Shown: piece by piece, positions 25,519 to 32,737 of the stretch
How the letters are laid out: the number at the start of each line of letters is the position of its first letter
How positions within the stretch are numbered: the stretch's first letter is position 1
Assembly: GCA_964518405.1 (NCBI GenBank)
Contig: CAZFGB010000044.1
Location: forward strand, 1 to 64,000
Direction: 5' to 3'
DNA: 64,000 nucleotides
Source: VXNE01 sp964518405
GTDB taxonomy: Bacteria; Pseudomonadota; Gammaproteobacteria; Pseudomonadales; Azotimanducaceae
The notes under the pieces: model-generated
The model's input: only the letters and a program-made list of their open reading frames with translations
Databases searched by the model: none
Told to the model about the DNA's origin: nothing
Program-made: the position numbers and the translations under genes

Positions 25519-26225
25519 TTGGTGCCCTGCTTGTACCCGCTCTAGCGGGGTTCATTCTACTTTTCGGAACCAAGGTCTTCCGCTATTGGCTCAACCGCCA
25601 AGGCGGTTACAAGCTGCTGTTTGCCACTGCCCTTGCCGGTGCGATTCTGCTGGCGCTTGCTCGTTGGGTCGAAATTGCTCTAGGCGACCAAATCATCCCG
25701 TCATGGTGGGCCGATTACGCGCCCTTCGAATGGTCCGCAACGGTTGGCCTGAGTGTGCTGCTAGCCGTCATTTTGGCTGTTCTGATCAATTTGGGGGTTT
25801 GGAAGTCCTACGCTGCCAAGTTAGTGTCTCGAAACAGTGGCGATCTCATCGAGTGCCTACTGGAAGACTGCCTTGAGCAGAATGCGCTAGTGGAACTCAC
25901 TATGTCGAATGGGAAGGTCTATATCGGGTTTCCCCGTGAAAGCGGACTGACCGTGACCGGCGAATCCGACATTGCAATCGTCCCATTAAAAAGTGGCTAT
26001 CGGGACGAACAGACGAAGACACTTGAAATCACGACCAACTATGCTCCGACCCTGCATACACTCGTCTATGAGAACCGAATGCTGTCATTGGACGACTTTC
26101 AGGTCGTTCTGCCATTGAAGGAGGTGGCCTCAGCGCGCTATCACCAAGAGTACGCATATGACCAGCTACAAATAACTGGACGAGAAGGTATCCCTGTCAC
26201 GAGCGTCCCGGAGGGCGCTCGTTGA
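25515..26225 (+). CDS. Membrane protein of unknown function
   Basis: A 236-residue protein with three predicted transmembrane helices: GALLVPALAGFILLF, LLFATALAGAILLALA and TVGLSVLLAVILAVLINL. A soluble C-terminal half of about 130 residues follows, with an SH3-like or Sm-like start (ALVELTMSNGKVYIGFP). Its GTG start overlaps the stop of the 52-residue gene. A 60-base sample at 25861 is 50% GC, well below the core genes. I do not recognise the family; the tRNA-proximal position and composition suggest a mobile-island gene. Confidence 0.65.
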   Translation: MIGALLVPALAGFILLFGTKVFRYWLNRQGGYKLLFATALAGAILLALARWVEIALGDQIIPSWWADYAPFEWSATVGLSVLLAVILAVLINLGVWKSYAAKLVSRNSGDLIECLLEDCLEQNALVELTMSNGKVYIGFPRESGLTVTGESDIAIVPLKSGYRDEQTKTLEITTNYAPTLHTLVYENRMLSLDDFQVVLPLKEVASARYHQEYAYDQLQITGREGIPVTSVPEGAR

Positions 26226-26285
26226 TCGCCTAACGCCCGACATCCGGCTGTGGCTTTACGGACCGGATACACTCGCCAACATCGC

Positions 26286-26417
26286 ATGCGGTTTGCCCGG
26301 TGTCGATGCTGCAAAGTCGCCGCTCTCATGCTCAAGGTCTCGACTCAGTGCATGCGCCCCGGCGTTTGCCGGCAGGACTTCGAATACGCGTTCAATCCCT
26401 ATCGCACCGCCGCGTGA
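26286..26417 (+). CDS. Possible Cys-rich microprotein or gene remnant
   Basis: A 43-residue frame, MRFARCRCCKVAALMLKVS at its N-terminus, with five Cys in two clusters, in a 246-bp gap between the membrane gene and the Nudix gene. It has no clear ribosome site and could be chance or the tail of a decayed zinc-ribbon protein. Confidence 0.2.
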   Translation: MRFARCRCCKVAALMLKVSTQCMRPGVCRQDFEYAFNPYRTAA

Positions 26418-26471
26418 GCTACCCTAAACAGGCGATGGCAATCGGATGGACGCTGAAGATAAGAAGCACTC

Positions 26472-27239
26472 GTGCGAGCCATTGACTCGACAACCAACCG
26501 TTTTGGCGGGGTTCTGCCGCGGCCGGAAGCCCTGAGGGGAGACCCGGAATCCTTCACGAAACAGTTGCGGCATTCATTGGCCGCCTGGAAAGAGGAAGGC
26601 TACCTCCTGGTCTGGCTGGAAGTCCCCATAGCCAAGTCGGCGCTCATCCCCGTAGCCGTGGAGGAGGGCTTCAGCTTTCACCACAGCGGAGAGGATTACC
26701 TCATGCTCACCCTTCAGTTGAAGGAAGGGGCGTTCATTCCAGGCTATTCCACCCACTTCGTCGGGGCGGGCGGCGTTGTGATCAACGACCGGGACGAGTT
26801 GCTGGTGGTTTGCGAGAACTACCTCGTTTCCAGCGACCGACCGCCGTTTTTCAAGCTGCCGGGCGGGCTTCTGCATCAGGGCGAACACCTGGCGGCGGGT
26901 GTCATGCGCGAAGTGCGCGAGGAGACCGGGATCGAAACCGAGTTCGAACGCGTCGTCTGCTTCCGCCACTGGCACGGATACCGGCACGGCAAGTCCGACA
27001 TCTATTTCGTCTGCCTTTTGCGGCCGCTCAACGAGACCATCGTTCGGCAGGAGGAGGAGATCGCCCAGTGCCTGTGGATGCCGCTGCAGGAGTACCTGGA
27101 TGCCGACGGGGTGAGCCTTTTCAACAAGGAAATCGTCCGGGCGGCACTGACCGACACGGGCGTGGTTCCAACGGAGATCGTGGGGCACCGGGATCCCGAA
27201 CTGCACGAGTTCTTCATGCCGACGGAGTTGGGCTCGTGA
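26472..27239 (+). CDS. Nudix hydrolase (NUDT6-like, with pre-Nudix domain)
   Basis: A 255-residue protein. Residues 1-90 resemble the pre-Nudix domain of the NUDT6 group (SFTKQLRHSLAAWKEEGYLL, VWLEVPIAKSALIPVAVEEG). The Nudix box is complete: GGLLHQGEHLAAGVMREV then REETGIE, matching G-x5-E-x7-REUxEExGU. It should hydrolyse a nucleoside-diphosphate-linked substrate that is not predictable here. The start is the GTG at 26472. Composition is host-like, unlike the two genes before it. It precedes an MBL-fold gene on the same strand by 49 bp. Confidence 0.85.
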   Translation: MRAIDSTTNRFGGVLPRPEALRGDPESFTKQLRHSLAAWKEEGYLLVWLEVPIAKSALIPVAVEEGFSFHHSGEDYLMLTLQLKEGAFIPGYSTHFVGAGGVVINDRDELLVVCENYLVSSDRPPFFKLPGGLLHQGEHLAAGVMREVREETGIETEFERVVCFRHWHGYRHGKSDIYFVCLLRPLNETIVRQEEEIAQCLWMPLQEYLDADGVSLFNKEIVRAALTDTGVVPTEIVGHRDPELHEFFMPTELGS

Positions 27240-27288
27240 ATCAGCACCGTCCGTCGAATAGCCCGCAATCCAACACGAGGTAATTGCC

Positions 27289-28101
27289 ATGCCTGATCGG
27301 ATGCCTGCCGAACCCTACGAGGTCTACGCGATCCGCTACGCGCACTTTGACCGGCCCGCCAGGGACAACTTCATCTTTGGCGACATTCACGACGGCCCGA
27401 TGCCGCTCGACTTCTTCATCTGGGCGATCATCGGCAACGGGAGAACGTTCATCGTGGACCTCGGCTTCGAACACAAGGTCGCCGAGCGCCGCGGACGGTC
27501 GATCATGCGCCTGCCATCGGAAGGGCTGCAGATGCTCGGCATCGACTCGAACAAGGTCGAGGACGTCATCGTGACGCACCTGCACTACGACCACGCCGGC
27601 GACCTTTCCTCGTTCCCGAACGCGAAGCTATACCTGCAGGATCGCGAGATGGCGTTCGCGACGGGCCGGCATATGGGACATCAGCGCATGCGGCAGGTCT
27701 TCGATGTCGAGTACGTCTGCGATTTCGTTCGGGCCGTGTACGACGACCGCGTGGTGTTCATCGACGGTGCGCAGGAGATTGCGCCGGGCATCAGCGTGCA
27801 TCACATCGGCGGCCACACGGACGGCCATCAGTCCGTGCGCGTCTGGACCGAAAGCGGATGGCTGGTTCTGGCGTCGGACGCCGTGCACTTCTACGCCAAC
27901 ATGACCGAGCAAAACCCGTTCCCGATCGTCTACGACGTCGGCGCCATGATCGAAGGGTTCTCAACGATTCGTGGGTTGGCGGATGCCGAAGAACTCATCA
28001 TCCCGGGACACGACCCGCTGGTCGTCGAGCGCTTCCCGTGCCCGGACAAGGACTTCGAGGGCGAGATCGTGCGCCTTGATCGGGGTCCGGAGAATTCCTG
28101 A
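27289..28101 (+). CDS. MBL-fold hydrolase, N-acyl-homoserine-lactonase-like
   Basis: A 270-residue metallo-beta-lactamase-fold protein. The dinuclear zinc motif THLHYDHAGD (HxHxDH), the third-ligand region GGHTDGHQ, Asp in LASDAVHFY and the last His in IIPGHDPLV are intact. The layout is like AiiA/AttM-type lactonases, including the Tyr near the active site (HFY). Lactonase activity on quorum-sensing signals is plausible; other lactone or ester hydrolases are possible. No luxI/luxR is in the window. An ATG with GAGG upstream starts it. Confidence 0.8.
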   Translation: MPDRMPAEPYEVYAIRYAHFDRPARDNFIFGDIHDGPMPLDFFIWAIIGNGRTFIVDLGFEHKVAERRGRSIMRLPSEGLQMLGIDSNKVEDVIVTHLHYDHAGDLSSFPNAKLYLQDREMAFATGRHMGHQRMRQVFDVEYVCDFVRAVYDDRVVFIDGAQEIAPGISVHHIGGHTDGHQSVRVWTESGWLVLASDAVHFYANMTEQNPFPIVYDVGAMIEGFSTIRGLADAEELIIPGHDPLVVERFPCPDKDFEGEIVRLDRGPENS

Positions 28102-28237
28102 GCCACTGCTTTGCGCGGGTCGTTTGATACGACACGTACTCCGCCTTGCGCGAGGATCGGCGAATGGCTATCAAGGGCCGAATGAAGTTGGTAGCACAGG
28201 TTGCTGGGAACGTGTCATTCCCCGACACGAGCGCTTG

Positions 28238-29326
28238 CTACAGCTTGTCCAGATCGACGGCCTTGCCCGTTCTGGACGACTCGAACATGCCGAAGGCCAC
28301 CTTCATCGACTCGATGTTGTCCCGACCGCTGCTGATGGGTTCCCTGCCGGTCCTGCAGCACTCCTCGAAATGCAGGACCTCGTTCACGAAGTAGTTGTAG
28401 CTCGGCATGTTGGTCCAATTCGTGTCGATCGGCTCGAATTCGGGACGGATTCGCCTTCGTCGATCACTTTCGTTGTCGGGATCGAGCTCCTCCTTGTACG
28501 CGGCCATCATCGTGCCGAAGTGCGGGAATGGGCTGCGGGGGCCGTCGCCCAGGTACGGCCCGGAGTGGATGGTGCCCTGACTCCCCAGAAGCAGGTACGA
28601 CGCGTGCTCGGGCGTCAGATAGCTCGTCCAGCTCGCGAAGATGTCCCCGATCGCGCCGTTCTCGAATTCGAGGGTTGCGGTGACGAGGTCCTCGCCGCCG
28701 TTCACCATCTGGGGCCCGAAGGCCTTGCAGAACGCCATCACCCGCTTGACGTTGCCGAGGTAGTAGCGCAGCAGATCGATGTGATGGATGGAGTTCAGCA
28801 GCAGGACGCCCCCGCCGAGGCTTCCATCGTTCATCCATGACTTGTCGGGCCCCTGCATGATGATGTGGTTGCGGACCCCGTGGATGTCGCCGAGTTTCCC
28901 ATCGTCGACGAGCTTCTTCACGGCGGTCGCGTCGGCCGAATAACGCAGTTGCTGGGAGACCATCAGGGTCACTCCCGCCTTGCCGGCGGCTGCCACCATG
29001 TCCCGGCAGCCCTGCAGCGTGTTCGACATCGCCTTCTCGACGAGCACATGCTTGCCAGCTTCTGCGGCGGCGATGGTGTTGGGCGCGTGTTGCGCGTGGC
29101 CGGTGCAGATGTCCACCGCATCGATGTCGGCGTTGCGCAGCATGTCGTCGATGTCCGTGTAGACGGTGTCGACGCCCGCGTCCTTCGCATACGCCTGCGC
29201 GAGAGGCTCGACCATGTCGCAGATCGCGACGAGCCGCACCCGGTCGGGATGCTCGAGGTACGGGGTCATGTGCGCCCGCGCGATGCCTCCGGCGCCGATC
29301 ATGCCGACTTTCAGTGGATTGGACAT
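28238..29326 (-). CDS. Gfo/Idh/MocA-family oxidoreductase
   Basis: A 362-residue NAD(P)-dependent sugar or inositol dehydrogenase-like protein. The Rossmann motif VGMIGAGGIARAH at the N-terminus, HVLVEKAMSNT (the EKP-like motif, here EKA) and a C-terminal beta-sheet domain with GGGVLLLNSIHHIDLLRYY are visible. Change of the usual Pro to Ala in EKP is tolerated in some members. The start ATG at 29326 has AGGGGAA upstream; an upstream in-frame ATG would add 30 residues. Substrate not predictable. Confidence 0.87.
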   Translation of the reverse strand: MSNPLKVGMIGAGGIARAHMTPYLEHPDRVRLVAICDMVEPLAQAYAKDAGVDTVYTDIDDMLRNADIDAVDICTGHAQHAPNTIAAAEAGKHVLVEKAMSNTLQGCRDMVAAAGKAGVTLMVSQQLRYSADATAVKKLVDDGKLGDIHGVRNHIIMQGPDKSWMNDGSLGGGVLLLNSIHHIDLLRYYLGNVKRVMAFCKAFGPQMVNGGEDLVTATLEFENGAIGDIFASWTSYLTPEHASYLLLGSQGTIHSGPYLGDGPRSPFPHFGTMMAAYKEELDPDNESDRRRRIRPEFEPIDTNWTNMPSYNYFVNEVLHFEECCRTGREPISSGRDNIESMKVAFGMFESSRTGKAVDLDKL

Positions 29327-29485
29327 AGTTCCCCTTGCCTCCCTGCGTTGCTCTGGTTGTGGTCGAAGCGCGTTCGCGCCCGCATCTATTTCATGCGGGG
29401 ATCGATCACGATGCAAGCTGCGGCGGCCGGAGTGTCCGGCGACCAGCGCTGGTGGGTTCGATCAGACGAAGAAAACTCTATATGG

Positions 29486-29514
29486 TTGATTCCACCACTG
29501 TATAAAGGTACATT
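29486..29514 (+). promoter_or_regulatory. Predicted promoter of the restriction-modification operon
   Basis: TTGATT (29486-29491), a 17-base spacer and TACATT (29509-29514) lie about 45 bp upstream of the zinc-ribbon/HTH gene, in a locally AT-rich stretch. The match is good but not perfect. Confidence 0.45.
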
Positions 29515-29558
29515 ACTTGGATCGAATCTGACGGACAACCGCCATTAGCACGTTGGAG

Positions 29559-29924
29559 ATGTTCCCCACCGCGGAAGCCGCCCGCGAGTTCCTTGAGAAT
29601 CACCGATGGGGCGGCCATGTCCACTGCCCGACTTGCGGTGATGATCGTATAACCGCCCGTCGGGGTAAGCGCCTCGGCTTTTATCGTTGCCGCCGTTGCG
29701 AAAACGAGTTCACCGTGCGCACCGGCACGATACTCGAGCGGTCCCACGTCCCCCTTCACAAGTGGCTCTACGCAATCTATCTTTTCGGAACGGCCCGCAA
29801 GGGCATTTCCTCAACGCAGCTGTCCAAGGAATTGGGCGTCACCCAAGCGACGGCATGGTCCATGCTGGCCAGGCTGCGAGAGGCTTGCGAGGTACAGGCG
29901 CGGCTGGCTGGAGAAGCGGCATGA
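29559..29924 (+). CDS. IS1595-transposase-like zinc-ribbon/HTH protein (no DDE domain)
   Basis: A 121-residue protein that equals only the N-terminal DNA-binding part of IS1595-family transposases. A zinc ribbon (CPTCG at 23-27, CRRCE at 44-48) is followed by TGTILERSHVPLHKWLYAIY and a helix-turn-helix ISSTQLSKELGVTQATAWSM. It stops where the DDE/ISXO2 catalytic domain should begin. The stop overlaps the methyltransferase start (ATGA). It may be a domesticated DNA-binding or control protein of the downstream pair, or a truncated transposase. Start is the ATG at 29559 or the TTG at 29553. Confidence 0.75.
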   Translation: MFPTAEAAREFLENHRWGGHVHCPTCGDDRITARRGKRLGFYRCRRCENEFTVRTGTILERSHVPLHKWLYAIYLFGTARKGISSTQLSKELGVTQATAWSMLARLREACEVQARLAGEAA

Positions 29925-30550
29925 GCATCAACCGAGATCTGGCACGGTATCTTGGCGACAGGCGTTTCGGCACCGTTCTGGCCGATCCGCCTTGGCGGTT
30001 CACCAATCGAACTGGGAAGGTGGCTCCCGAGCACCGTCGTCTGTCGCGGTACAACACGCTGTCTGTCGATGAGATCGCCGCATTGCCGGTGATCGACTAC
30101 ATGGCAGAGGTCGCGCATTGCTACCTATGGGTTCCAAACGCCCTGTTGCCGTGGGGTTTGCAAGTGCTCGAGTCATGGGGGTTCGAGTACAAGACCAACC
30201 TTGTCTGGTTCAAAGTTCGGAAGGACGGCGGACCAGACGGAAGGGGCGTCGGATTCTACTTCCGCAACGTCACCGAAGTGATCCTGTTCGGCGTTCGAGG
30301 AAAGAAGGCTAGGACGCTGGATGCGGGACGTAGCCAAGTGAACCTGATCGCGAGTCGCAAGCGCGAGCACTCTCGAAAGCCCGACGAGCAGTACCAGATC
30401 ATCGAAAATTGCTCGCGCGGGCCGTACTTGGAATTGTTCGGACGCGGCACCAGAGACGGCTGGACGGTATGGGGCCAGCAAGCAGAGCAAGACTACGCAC
30501 CCGATTGGCCGACTTACGCGCACAACTCCCGGTCTGAAGCGTTGGCATGA
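29921..30550 (+). CDS. MT-A70-family DNA adenine N6-methyltransferase
   Basis: A 209-residue protein of the MT-A70 family. The catalytic motif is DPPW (residues 22-25, in VLADPPWRF). Further conserved segments are YNTLSVDEIAALPV, CYLWVPNALLPWGLQVLESW and GFEYKTNLVWFK, with EQYQIIENCSRGPYLELFGR near the end. In bacteria this family includes type II modification enzymes such as M.MunI. It overlaps the gene on each side by 4 bp (ATGA both times), so a tightly coupled operon with the endonuclease is clear. Target site unknown. Confidence 0.9.
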   Translation: MSINRDLARYLGDRRFGTVLADPPWRFTNRTGKVAPEHRRLSRYNTLSVDEIAALPVIDYMAEVAHCYLWVPNALLPWGLQVLESWGFEYKTNLVWFKVRKDGGPDGRGVGFYFRNVTEVILFGVRGKKARTLDAGRSQVNLIASRKREHSRKPDEQYQIIENCSRGPYLELFGRGTRDGWTVWGQQAEQDYAPDWPTYAHNSRSEALA

Positions 30551-31299
30551 GTCTCAACGCTCTGGTGGCCGCTGGGTTTGATCTCGAAACGACCAATCAC
30601 GCGGACGCAATCCTTTCGCGCGCGTTCCGACCGGAGTTTGATGCGCTGTGTGAGGTCTTGCTGCAGATGGAGATTAACTGCACGGAAATGATGAAAGGCG
30701 GCGGCAACGAGTCCCCGCCGACACGACGCTTGCGGCAATTGCTGAACAATGCGGGTTGGCGCAAACGAAATATCGAAGTCACGAAGTCAGTCGATGGAAC
30801 GCCCAGGTCGAGTACGACGCATGAGATAGACCACGTTCGCGACTGCGCTCGCGGCACCCTGGCGCTTGAAATCGAATGGAACAACAAAGATCCATTCTTC
30901 GATAGGGACTTGGAGAACTTCCAGAGGCTGCACGCGGATGGGGCGATTAGCGTCGGAATCGTGGTAACTCGGGGACGCTCGCTCCAGACCAACATACGCG
31001 ACATTCTCATTGTCTGCGCGAAGATCAACAATCTTCGCAGCACAGCGGATTTTCGCCGCGTGGGGATCAAGGAGCCAACGGCCAATCAACGGGCGCAGCT
31101 TGACAGACTGGGAGCCTCGACTGATTTTGCGAGGGCGGCGGGAACGATGATGGCGACGAAATATGGAGAAAGCACGACCCATTGGAACAAACTCAATGAA
31201 CGCTTGGACCGGGGCGTTGGCAATCCATGTCCATTGTTGTTGGTTGGCCTCCCCGCCGCCTGCGTCACGGTAGTGAGTGAAGCAGGTGTTTCCGAGTGA
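30547..31299 (+). CDS. BglII-like type II restriction endonuclease (predicted)
   Basis: A 250-residue protein starting inside the methyltransferase stop codon. The segment HEIDHVRDCARGTLALEIEW continues into NNKDPFFDRDLENFQRLHADG and matches the BglII/BstYI endonuclease pattern, with a likely catalytic Asp95 and Glu108-x-Glu110 (BglII uses Asp84, Glu93-x-Gln95). IDVKT-like alternatives were not seen. The neighbouring methyltransferase supports a restriction role. By family analogy the target may contain GATC, but that is inference. If it is active, the methyltransferase must protect the same site. Confidence 0.75.
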   Translation: MSLNALVAAGFDLETTNHADAILSRAFRPEFDALCEVLLQMEINCTEMMKGGGNESPPTRRLRQLLNNAGWRKRNIEVTKSVDGTPRSSTTHEIDHVRDCARGTLALEIEWNNKDPFFDRDLENFQRLHADGAISVGIVVTRGRSLQTNIRDILIVCAKINNLRSTADFRRVGIKEPTANQRAQLDRLGASTDFARAAGTMMATKYGESTTHWNKLNERLDRGVGNPCPLLLVGLPAACVTVVSEAGVSE

Positions 31300-31475
31300 C
31301 AATGATGAAGCGAGCGAAAGAACAACCCGCGCCGTGCGATCTACCGTCTTCATTCAACGCAGCGGTCAAGAAGGTGCTGGCCTACAGGCCACCGAAGAAC
31401 AACAAGGGCGATCGCGCCATGGGCGCCAGCCATCCAGCCCCGCCTAATGACGAAATGGCCAGATCGGGGCCGTGA
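31296..31475 (+). CDS. Small basic protein at the end of the RM operon
   Basis: Reading on from the endonuclease stop, a GTG overlapping it (GTGA) or an ATG at 31302 opens a frame of up to 59 residues: MMKRAKEQPAPCDLPSSFNA at the start, then AAVKKVLAYRPPKNNKGDR. The overlap repeats the ATGA-type coupling of the genes before it, which supports a real fourth operon member. No family recognised. Confidence 0.4.
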   Translation: MTMMKRAKEQPAPCDLPSSFNAAVKKVLAYRPPKNNKGDRAMGASHPAPPNDEMARSGP

Positions 31476-31502
31476 GCCTGCACTTGGGGGAGGCCCAACC
31501 TT

Positions 31503-31814
31503 TTGACCGTGCCAACCGCCCATGATCGCGGTGGATTGCCTACCGAAGAGCCAATCGACCGCTCCGGCCACCAGTGGGAGGACTGGGAGCATGTCGCCAA
31601 CGCCTTGGTGGGCGTACTCCGTCGCCGGGACCTGATCAATGTTGACGAACTGCGTCGCGGCATCGAGGCGATGGCGCCGGAGGAGTACGAGTCGAGCGGC
31701 TACTACGAACGCTGGTCGGCGTCGATCGAAACGCTGCTCGTCGAGAAGGGCGTCCTCACCGAAGCAGAGATCGATGCTGTGGCTGACGAACTGGACTCCG
31801 AATGGGAACGCTAG
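31503..31814 (+). CDS. Nitrile hydratase beta subunit, N-terminal half (ends at in-frame TAG)
   Basis: A 103-residue product matching the first half of cobalt-type nitrile hydratase beta subunits, or the ScnB subunit of thiocyanate hydrolase: AHDRGGLP, a helical stretch WEDWEHVANALVGVLRRRDL, then GIEAMAPEEYESSGYYERW and LLVEKGVLTEAEID. It ends at TAG (31812-31814). The same frame continues immediately after with LGIRVGDPVTVRATEV, the start of the C-terminal barrel, so a single stop codon separates the two halves of one subunit. The start is TTG 31503 or GTG 31509. Confidence 0.7.
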   Translation: MTVPTAHDRGGLPTEEPIDRSGHQWEDWEHVANALVGVLRRRDLINVDELRRGIEAMAPEEYESSGYYERWSASIETLLVEKGVLTEAEIDAVADELDSEWER

Positions 31815-32096
31815 CTAGGGATTCGCGTTGGCGACCCGGTGACTGTAAGGGCGACCGAAGTCCGCCATCACCACCGCACGCCGTGGTTCGTCAAGGGCAA
31901 GCGGGGCAAGGTTCGACTCGTGCATGGCGAGTTCTTGAACCCCGAGTCCCGGGCGCACGGCGGCGACGGCTTGCCGAAGCGCCGGCTCTGCCAGGTGGAG
32001 TTCCAGCAGAGAGACATTTGGGGCGCCCGGTATGGCGGCAGCGCAGATGACGTCCTGCTCGTGGATCTCTTCGAACATTGGCTCGAAGGGCCATGA
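31815..32096 (+). CDS. Nitrile hydratase beta subunit, C-terminal half (same frame)
   Basis: Corresponds to the SH3-like C-terminal domain of nitrile hydratase beta (or ScnA of thiocyanate hydrolase): RVGDPVTVRATEV, HHRTPWFVKGKRGKVRLVHG, CQVEFQQRDIWGARYGG, VLLVDLFEHWLEG. It is in phase with the N-terminal half, directly after its TAG. If translated alone, the first usable start is the GTG at 31839, which drops eight conserved residues and has no good ribosome site. The stop overlaps the alpha-subunit ATG. Confidence 0.65.
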   Translation, partial: LGIRVGDPVTVRATEVRHHHRTPWFVKGKRGKVRLVHGEFLNPESRAHGGDGLPKRRLCQVEFQQRDIWGARYGGSADDVLLVDLFEHWLEGP

Positions 32097-32653
32097 CGGA
32101 CGAACATCCGCCACTGCTCCACGTCGAACGTAGCCGGCGTGCCACGCGCATCCTGGCGATCCGGCGGCTTCTGATCGAAAAGGGCGTGGTCACAGCGGAC
32201 GAACTGGAGGACATCATCGTCCGTGCGCGTGCCCGGACGCCGGCCGATGGCGCGACGGTCGTGGCAAGGGCGTGGCTGGACGAAGCGTTCAGGGAACGGT
32301 TGTTGACCGATGCCCGCGCCGCGGTTGGCGACTTGGGCTACCAACTGTCCCATGACGCCGAACTGGCCGTGGTGGAAAACACGGCCGATGTTCACCATCT
32401 GGTCGTCTGTACGCTGTGCTCCTGCTATCCGACATCGCTGCTTGGTCCGCCGCCCGACTGGTACAAGAGCTTCGCCTACCGTCAGCGTGCGGTGATCGAA
32501 CCGCGCGCCGTCCTCCGGGAGTTCGGACTGGAATTGGCGGACGACATGCGTGTGCGTGTCGTCGACAGCACCGCGGACATTCGCTACCTCGTATTGCCTC
32601 GCCGCCCGGCGGGGCGCACGGCCTTGGAGAGGACGCGCTGGCCGAACTGGTGA
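32093..32653 (+). CDS. Cobalt-type nitrile hydratase alpha / thiocyanate hydrolase gamma subunit, frameshifted C-terminus
   Basis: A 186-residue metal subunit. The claw motif VCTLCSCYP (Cys106, Cys109, Cys111, Ser110) is intact and of the CTLCSC type that binds non-corrin cobalt; WYKSFAYRQRAV and FGLELADDMRVRVVDSTADI follow. After LPRRPAG the frame runs into RTALERTRWPNW and stops. The neighbouring frame restores the conserved ending GEDALAELVTRDSMIGVA up to 32706. One missing G in a G-run near 32619-32622 would explain this. Catalysis: nitrile to amide, or thiocyanate to carbonyl sulfide and ammonia. Confidence 0.75.
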   Translation: MTDEHPPLLHVERSRRATRILAIRRLLIEKGVVTADELEDIIVRARARTPADGATVVARAWLDEAFRERLLTDARAAVGDLGYQLSHDAELAVVENTADVHHLVVCTLCSCYPTSLLGPPPDWYKSFAYRQRAVIEPRAVLREFGLELADDMRVRVVDSTADIRYLVLPRRPAGRTALERTRWPNW

Positions 32654-32737
32654 CGCGGGACAGCATGATCGGCGTCGCCGAAGCACGGTCCCGCGCTGGG
32701 GCGTAGAATGAGAGCCCGAGAAGGGGAGGAAATTACC

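Noticed and set aside
29559..29924. Complete IS1595 insertion sequence
   Set aside because: Only the zinc-ribbon/HTH part exists. There is no DDE domain, and no terminal inverted repeats or target duplications were found around it.
31839..32096. Calling the locus thiocyanate hydrolase outright
   Set aside because: Order and splitting resemble scnB-scnA-scnC, but the halves are in one frame separated by a single stop and the proteins are much shorter than ScnA/B/C, so nitrile hydratase remains equally likely.
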